A DNA stretch of 64,000 nt. Origin: Luidia sarsii. Lineage: Eukaryota; Echinodermata; Asteroidea; Paxillosida; Luidiidae. The notes below the pieces were generated by a model. The model had not been told where the DNA came from. It did not search any database and saw only the letters and a list, made by a program, of their open reading frames with translations. The translations under genes were made by a program, and so were the position numbers. Location: NCBI GenBank assembly GCA_949987565.1, contig OX465107.1, forward strand, positions 1,847,582 through 1,911,581, written 5' to 3'. Below, piece after piece: positions 57,516 to 64,000 of the stretch. Each line of letters begins with the position of its first letter. The first letter of the stretch is position 1.

Positions 57516-58998
57516 GACACAACAGAGGCAGTGATTGGGCGTCTGTGGCCTTGGGAGCAATAATGCACTGATTATTGACTGAGAATGAGTTGTTCCCTGT
57601 CCCCCTGCATGTAAGGCTGTGTACAACCAGTAGACCATGGAGGAAGAAGGGGGGGATAGACCTATTGTACTCCTCACACCTTAGTCCGCTGCATAGGTAC
57701 GGTATTTAAAACCATGGAGGGCTTCTTCCTCCGTGGTATAACACAGACTGATTGGATCTCACTGGTCCCCAATTGATCAAGCAGCCTAACCCGGTCCCTT
57801 TTCCCACAGCTTGCTTTAATTTCTCCCCAGCGGTGGTTTCAGGCCGGGTTTTCCTTGTTCACCTGATGCCAATTTTCTTTCTCCTGGAACGCTCCTGTGA
57901 TTTCATATGGCACTGTTTGCTTTGTGCTTACATCCCCTGCACTCTTGTATATCTCGAGCAAATCACTCCAGGCCACATCATTTTTTTTTGTCCCCCCCCC
58001 CTTCCCTCCCTCTCTTTTAAAAGTCTCCAATCGAAATATCCCGGGCCGTTTGTTATCAAAGGGATTCTCTAAAAGGAGCTCTTGAAAGTTTTTTAAGCAG
58101 AACAGGGATTGAATCGACTTCTACAGTACGTTGTGGTGGCTTGGCTTCGAGCCAAAGTGACTACGATCTCACTCTGGTATCCTGAGAGGAGCTGATTTTT
58201 ATCATTCCGTAATCTAAACATGTTGGCAGGTGTTTGTTGAACAAAAACAAGATGCCTAAACCAGTTTTAAAGCTGGCACGCCCCGAAAAAAATGTATAAA
58301 AAGCCCTCCCTTTTCTAAGGATATAAGTTCCAAGATTTCTCTGACAAAACCCTCAAGCAGCGAGAGGTGAACAGTTTAATAATTTCCAGATGGCAAGGCA
58401 CTGGTTGATTGCCTGATATCTGACCAATGTCAAATTGCACCGATGAAAAGATTTCCGTCGAATTTCCGATGAGTTTACGATTCGATGAAAGGCAACAAAG
58501 AAACCGTCCTGTTCTCACCATCAATTCAGAGGCAGTCAGATGGAAAACAACATAACGTAGCCTGTGGTATCCCTTTCCTGGCTACCACAGCCCCCACAAA
58601 AAAAGACAAGAAAATCCAGTCACGGTTTGTTCAAATAACAAGCTCCGCAACTAACCAAAGGTTTTGGAAAAGCAAAAACTACAACTGACATTAGCCTTAA
58701 TCTCGATGGGAAGATGACTTGTTGGCATGAACTCTCTTACTAACCACTCTCTGCTCTCCAATACAATACTCAGCTTCTGGGAATTAAGTTTCTCAATCGA
58801 CTCAAGGCTTCAGAGAATTTGAAATAAAACGGAGACAAACCGCTTTTTCTTCCCAATTGGCATCTTCTCCAATACTCGTAGGTCTGAGGCAAAGTTCCTC
58901 AGTTGTTTGGAAGTTTTCAGAAACTCTGAGCTGAGTGAAATGACCGCCGGAAAGGGAAGTCGGAGGAGACAGAAACGAGATTGTGAAACGGCTCTTAC

Positions 58999-59064
58999 CA
59001 TCGTCCCATCGTCGAGGTTCAGCTCATTAAAATCCAGTTCCATATCCCCCGATGAGGCAGGCAT
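58999..59064 (-). CDS. Candidate NAV first coding exon (short isoform)
   Basis: Twenty-two codons, MPASSGDMELDF through LNLDDGTM, run from ATG at 59064 to ATG|GTAAGAGCC, a strong 5' splice site. An in-frame TAA lies about 100 bases upstream with no ATG between, so this is a genuine first-ATG exon structure. It ends in phase 0, exactly as the acceptor at 25802 (phase 0) needs, and no other minus-strand exon was recognised between. A second ATG seven codons in has a better context. The link to NAV is inference; it could begin another gene whose exons I missed. Confidence 0.45.
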
Positions 59065-59480
59065 TGGTGCGGCTTGGCTCACTCCCGGCAAATGTCCACG
59101 AGAAGGGAGAGGTTGTTGGGGCCCTAGTTCCGGCGATGGCAGCCGTGGCGACAGTGGGGGTTAGCAGTAGTAGGGGAAAGGGGCTGGGTTCAAAAGTGAG
59201 CAGAGCACTACTACCAAAAGGGGGTCCGAGGCTAGACCAGCGGCAATGTCAACACCGCTCGCATTCAGGCTGGTATTATAGCGTTCTGTCGAGGTGAAAG
59301 GAGAATAGAAACCTGCGAGCGAGTCTTAACATTCCACGTCTGAATTCCTCTCCTGAGCTGCCAGCGACATTTGCGGAGAGGCGGGAAAGGAACAGACCCA
59401 GTCCGGCACACGACTACGACAGCAAAACCACCGACTCCTTGAACTTCTCGTCTTACTCCGCTATACTTCACTCCATTCGC
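59065..59480 (-). promoter_or_regulatory. Probable 5' UTR and promoter of the 59-kb first exon
   Basis: The sequence upstream of the candidate start codon is GC- and CpG-enriched and free of simple repeats, unlike its surroundings. No TATA box is evident. A second CpG-rich patch lies at about 59785-59900. Inferred from composition and position. Confidence 0.35.
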
Positions 59481-61035
59481 TGTTTGCCGGTTAGTGTTTT
59501 TTCAATCTAATGATGTTCCAGCATCTTGTGCGTGAATGAGTCGTGCCAATTCATGTGCTGCTGGTCTGCTGGTTGTACCAGTGTGTGTGTGTGTGTGTGC
59601 ACATGAGAGAGGGAGGGAGGGGAGGGGAGGAAGGGGAGGGGGAGGGGGGGGTGTTTTTTACCACAGCCGGATTGGATAAAAAGGCAATGGGCGATGAATG
59701 AATAATACATGTAATACCCTCGTCAATGAACACAACAGAGCGTGTGTGTGTACATAATGTAGAGACACACAATCAATTGCCCACCACACACGGCGACCCA
59801 ACACACAATCACCCTCAACCCAACCGCATATCAGGGACCCGGTGCCGCGGCAGCCTTGGCCGGCCACTTTTGCCGGCGGGCTAGGGAGTCTGCGGGTTTC
59901 TCTCATAGAGCTTTTACACGAAGCCTGCCTAAGCTACTAATAAAATGTTGCAGGGGGATTGCAGCGGTGTGGTAGTGCTTTAGTAGTGTGGTAGTGCTTA
60001 TTTGTAGGATGGGATTAAGTAACTACCCAAAAAATTGTTTTGGCTGGACCCTCCAGGCTGGAATAATTTGAAAGGCCACAAGAGAGTGAGACCCATAGCC
60101 AGTGACCAGAAACTGACCCCATGGTCTGATTGATTGAAGGGTAATCATGATTTGAAAGACGTCACAGCAAAGCTCCCCTACTCATCACTTTTATAGCATT
60201 AAATTCTTTTGTTTCTTTTCAATCGCAGTGATTGCTGAAGAAAGAGCATTTTAAAGCCCCTCTCGACGACAGAAAAGGCACGGACACAAAATATGAACAT
60301 CCAACAGTGTGATACAATCCCAGCTCAATGCACAGGCTTCCTACAGAACAAAATCCAGGTAGTTTACTTTGAGAAAGTGTGACTTTAAAGTCTTTAAACT
60401 CCTGAACTTGGGATACAATCAGAATGATTTATGGCTTACAACCAATCTTGTTAGTGATCATGTTGACCTGGACAGGAATGGTCATTAAATCATAGACCGA
60501 GTGCACCTCAGTGAACTGAAGAAAAAAAAAGAGCAGCCAGTGACGGGTATACAGTGGTTTTGAAAACTTTCCATTAGCACTTGATTGAGTCAATCAAAAT
60601 CTTAGTGTGTGCTTAGTTGGAAAAAAAACAAACCTCAAGACAATCAGCATTTGTTGAGTGGCAGGGAGAGGTGACAACTTGGTTGTTGTCCTACACAAGG
60701 TGCTGGCATTGTAAGCTGAGCTCAGAAACCACCTTTGCTCAGTCCCTCTGGTAAGAGGGAGGGAGAGGGGGAGTCACTCTACTGCCAGTAGAGGCATTGA
60801 TCGGGTGTTCAAGGTGCAATCAATGTAATTCCCTCTCCCTCTCTTTTGTAACATCAAAAGGTTAGAGTCAACAATCGAATACCATGCCAAAACCTCCAGA
60901 GACCTGTAACTATTTTAGTTTTACACTTCCGAATCACCTCCGAACCACACAATCCCCAGTTCAAGTGCCAACCAGATCGATCCGTAGGAAAACAAGAATG
61001 CGATCCCTGATGTGTCCATCAAGGTATGTCTGCCA
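59481..61035. other. No gene recognised
   Basis: It contains a GT repeat near 59580-59600 and a GGGGAGG tract near 59608-59651. Otherwise it is ordinary single-copy-looking sequence. No exon with flanking splice sites and known homology was seen. Confidence 0.5.
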
Positions 61036-61320
61036 AAGGGAGAGGGAGAGGGAGAGGGAGAGGGAGGGAGAGGGAGAGGGAGAGGGAGAGGGAGAGGGAG
61101 AGGGAGAGGGAGAGGGAGAGGGAGAGGGAGAGGGAGAGGGAGAGGGAGAGGGAGAGGGAGAGGGAGAGGGAGAGGGAGAGGGAGAGGGAGAGGGAGAGGG
61201 AGAGGGAGAGGGAGAGGGGGAGGTAGAGGGAGAGGGGGAGGTAGGGAGAGGGGGAGGTAGAGGGAGGGGAGAGGGAGAGGGAGGGGAGAGGGAGAGGGAG
61301 AGGGCGAGGGAGGGAGAGAG
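61036..61320. repeat. (GGGAGA)n homopurine array
   Basis: The same motif as the array at 24995-25515, clean from about 61036 to 61215, then with GGGGAGGTA interruptions. It lies about 60 bases from the assembly gap. Confidence 0.97.
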
Positions 61321-61382
61321 GAACAGGGATACAGCCATAAAACCAACACACACAATAAGGCAAACTCAAACATACAGATTGT

Positions 61383-61582
61383 NNNNNNNNNNNNNNNNNN
61401 NNNNNNNNNNNNNNNNNNNNNNNNNNNNNNNNNNNNNNNNNNNNNNNNNNNNNNNNNNNNNNNNNNNNNNNNNNNNNNNNNNNNNNNNNNNNNNNNNNNN
61501 NNNNNNNNNNNNNNNNNNNNNNNNNNNNNNNNNNNNNNNNNNNNNNNNNNNNNNNNNNNNNNNNNNNNNNNNNNNNNNNNNN
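61383..61582. other. Assembly gap (200 N)
   Basis: Exactly 200 N between two microsatellites. A fixed-length placeholder is likely, so the true size is unknown. Confidence 0.99.
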
Positions 61583-61935
61583 AGAGAGACACAAAGACAT
61601 ACAGATAGACAGACAGACAGACAGGAAAATGGAGACAGAGAGACAGAGAGATAGAGTGACCTCTGTCACTCAGAGAGTCCCACCAGAGAGAGAAAGACAG
61701 AGAGACATGGATAGAGAGGCAGAGAGAGACAGAGCGACAAGATAGATGAAGTCCTCAGATAGAAACAAAGACGAAGATAGATAGACAGGGACAGACAGAC
61801 AGAGAAATACAGAGACAGAGACGGCAAGAGGGTGGAAAGCAACAAAGACAGAGGCAGGCAGAGAGGGAGAGGTGAGAGAGGAGAACAGTGGTCATGACGT
61901 TGAGGGGAGAGAGAGAGAGAGAGAGAGAGAACCAG
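61583..61935. repeat. (AGAC/AGAG)n tract
   Basis: A GACAGAGA-rich tract with irregular interruptions and (GA)n at 61909-61930. It resembles the octamer array at 55685-57260 and probably continues into the gap. Confidence 0.9.
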
Positions 61936-63863
61936 CCCCTCTAGGGGTAGGACAGTGGAGGGGGAGAGGTTGCCGCAACACTGAGCCCTAATCCCCTGAC
62001 CTACTTTGTAGTCAACCAGGTGTGATTCTGAACTACTTTTCCAAATCACCCCCAATCCTCCCCCCTTCCGCCAACCCCCCCCAAAAAAAAAGAAAGAAAG
62101 AAAGAAAGAAAGAAAGAAGAAGCTACAAATCACAAACCACCAATGTAGCAGTAGCCTATTCTCTACCAATAAAAAAAAATAGGAATTACTCTGCTTCACT
62201 CAGTTTCCTGGGAATTTTACTCGCAACACCGTTTAAAAAGTGGGTTAAGCAGATGGGCAAACAAAGGTGAGAGAAAAGCTGACCCACAATTTTAAGGCTG
62301 CTTATCAAACCCAAAAGGCAGGAATTTCAATCTTTCCTTTTTGTGGGTGTGTGTATATATTCTATAGCTATTTAGTCCAACGTACACGGGCTGGTGGGAA
62401 CTCAATAAGGCTCCGTTGAAAGGGCCATTTGCAGCTCATTTCCGGACTGGAGAGCTCGCACCATTTGCGGGCAACACAACGGCCTGGCACGCGTGCAGAA
62501 TTGATTCCATAGACGGCACACACTGACTTCGGAAGCACTGCTCTTAAGTTAAGTGGTCACATCATGTCCGATCCACTGAGTGTGGCACGCTCGAATTTAT
62601 TCGAACGGAAGCGCGTCTAAACATGGGGCTGATCACACCGCGGTCCATCATTTGGAACATTGGGAAAGTCAATTTGGGTTACTTTTTTTTTTTTTTAAAT
62701 GGTATTTTTTCTTTCTTGCAAAATTGCAAGCAGATTGGGTCAATGAGAACATCTGCTTTAGTGCACATTTCTCATGTCTCCGTCCGCGTGAGGCAACTTT
62801 TAAAAATAAGTTTCAGGGGAGGGGGGGGGGGCCTCAAACTGTGGCCTGAGGGTGCTGGAATTACAAATGCTGAGGGTATTTTGTTTCTTTCTTTTTTGGG
62901 GGCTGCGACATGATGGAGAGAGCTTGGCAGAACAAACGGGGAGGGAAGAAGAGAGAGGGGAGAAGGGAGAGGGGAGAGGGGAGAGGAGAGAGGGGGAAGA
63001 TGAAGAACCAGCTGGAAAGAATGAGCCATGTTATTTTCATTCTCTCTCTATCACTCCCTCTCTTTCCCCGCGGCAAAACACTCACCGAGTCATGGCTGAG
63101 GAATTCCCCCGACGGAAAGCGTCTCCCACAAGCTGATCTAACTGCCACTCGCACAGACTGATACAGACGTTTGTGTCAACAACAAAAAAAAACCCTCAAA
63201 AATGCCCGGCCACGGCCAATTGGCAAAGAGAATAGCTCCAACTTCCAAAATGCTATACAGGTGACCTCTCAACCCCCATTTTTGTTTTCCCTTAAAAATT
63301 TGGAAAACAAAAAAATGATATCATTCATGGATTATTCTTGAGTGCTCCTGTCAAGAGGTCAAAGGTTACCCACTAGCCAATCAGGCCGGGCCGTGCACAC
63401 ACACATTTTCAATTGTTTTCGTCAATGTTCGGCGTTTCAGCTGCCGACGCGATGACGTCAGCGCATGAGGTCTACAGGTCTGAATCTATCCTCAACCCCA
63501 CCCCTCAACCGACCCCCCCCCCTAAAAAAAAGGACCAACAAAAAACCCAACAAAAAACAATGCACATGTTTCTTGCAGGTGTAAGGGGAGACTAATTGAT
63601 AATTGAACAAATCGAAACCAGTGGCTGGCAGTGGGGCTTGCACCCGGGGAGAATCATTACTGGACTCGATAGGGGTTTGGGGAGGAGGAGGGGAGGGGAA
63701 GGGGGTGAATGCAACATGTTTCCTGAACGAAGGAAAAGGTAAACGGTATTAGGTTGGCTAAAAAAAATATTTAAAAAGTGCAGATTAACATATTTTTCCC
63801 ATCGTAAGTACATTGTATGCCTTCATTAATAATCAATATTTATCTAAATGTTTATCTAGAATT

Positions 63864-63896
<33 letters not shown>

Positions 63897-64000
63897 TTTG
63901 AATGTACATTATGTTTTAGTGTTAACTTGGCGGCATTTTTACAGCCACTGGACTGTGATTGAGTCTACAATTGGCAATCCTTCAGGGGTATCAACATGTG
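61936..64000. other. No gene recognised
   Basis: It contains (AAAG)n at 62093-62117, a GGGGAGA tract at about 62937-62998 and (GATT)n at about 63869-63896. Reading frames such as 62580-63161 match nothing known. Confidence 0.5.

Overview
The window is animal nuclear DNA. Spliced genes with GT..AG introns, large introns, no operons, very many microsatellites, tRNA-derived SINEs and small inverted-repeat elements all point that way. A neuron navigator (NAV) gene close to the vertebrate NAVs, frequent ACATGTAC-type words and repeated GAGGGCGC words suggest a marine invertebrate deuterostome, perhaps an echinoderm. That placement is inference; there is no rRNA or mitochondrial marker to settle it. 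A 200-base run of N at 61383-61582 shows this is a draft scaffold.

Both recognisable genes are on the minus strand, head to tail. (1) At 4590-4686 is the first coding exon of a DENN-domain protein, most like DENND5, a Rab GTPase exchange-factor family. The rest of that gene should run off the left edge. (2) From 25802 down to 10357 lie fourteen phase-compatible exons of a neuron navigator gene. They encode the last 777 residues: coiled coil, Ser-rich and Lys-rich linker, second coiled coil, AAA-type ATPase (Walker A GPSGTGKT, Walker B VIILDN) and the conserved C-terminus with its stop codon. No exon carrying the upstream part of the long NAV protein was found. A 22-codon first exon at 58999-59064 and a weaker 11-codon candidate at 27258-27290 both end in phase 0, as the first recognised NAV exon requires. 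They could start short isoforms.

Layout: 1-4589 intron 1 of the DENN gene; 4590-5100 its first exon and CpG-containing promoter side; 5345-5935 a hairpin-ended repeat element; 5936-10356 AT-rich intergenic DNA and NAV 3' untranslated region, with seven 28-bp repeats just after the stop codon; 10357-25802 NAV exons and introns, the introns full of minisatellites; 25803-58998 about 33 kb with no recognised conserved exon, apparently one large NAV intron packed with repeats; 58999-60000 candidate NAV promoter and first exon; 60000-64000 more microsatellites and the gap.

The most interesting structures are: a 24-bp minisatellite (33769-34710) that seems to be the Pol III A-box segment of a tRNA-derived SINE amplified about 39-fold; a 163-bp tandem repeat (about 18270-18980) that has copied the end and 5' splice site of a NAV exon into the following intron; a roughly 540-bp TA-flanked inverted-repeat element with a nested internal copy of its terminus (45154-45691); and a 1.57-kb octamer array with higher-order structure (55685-57260).
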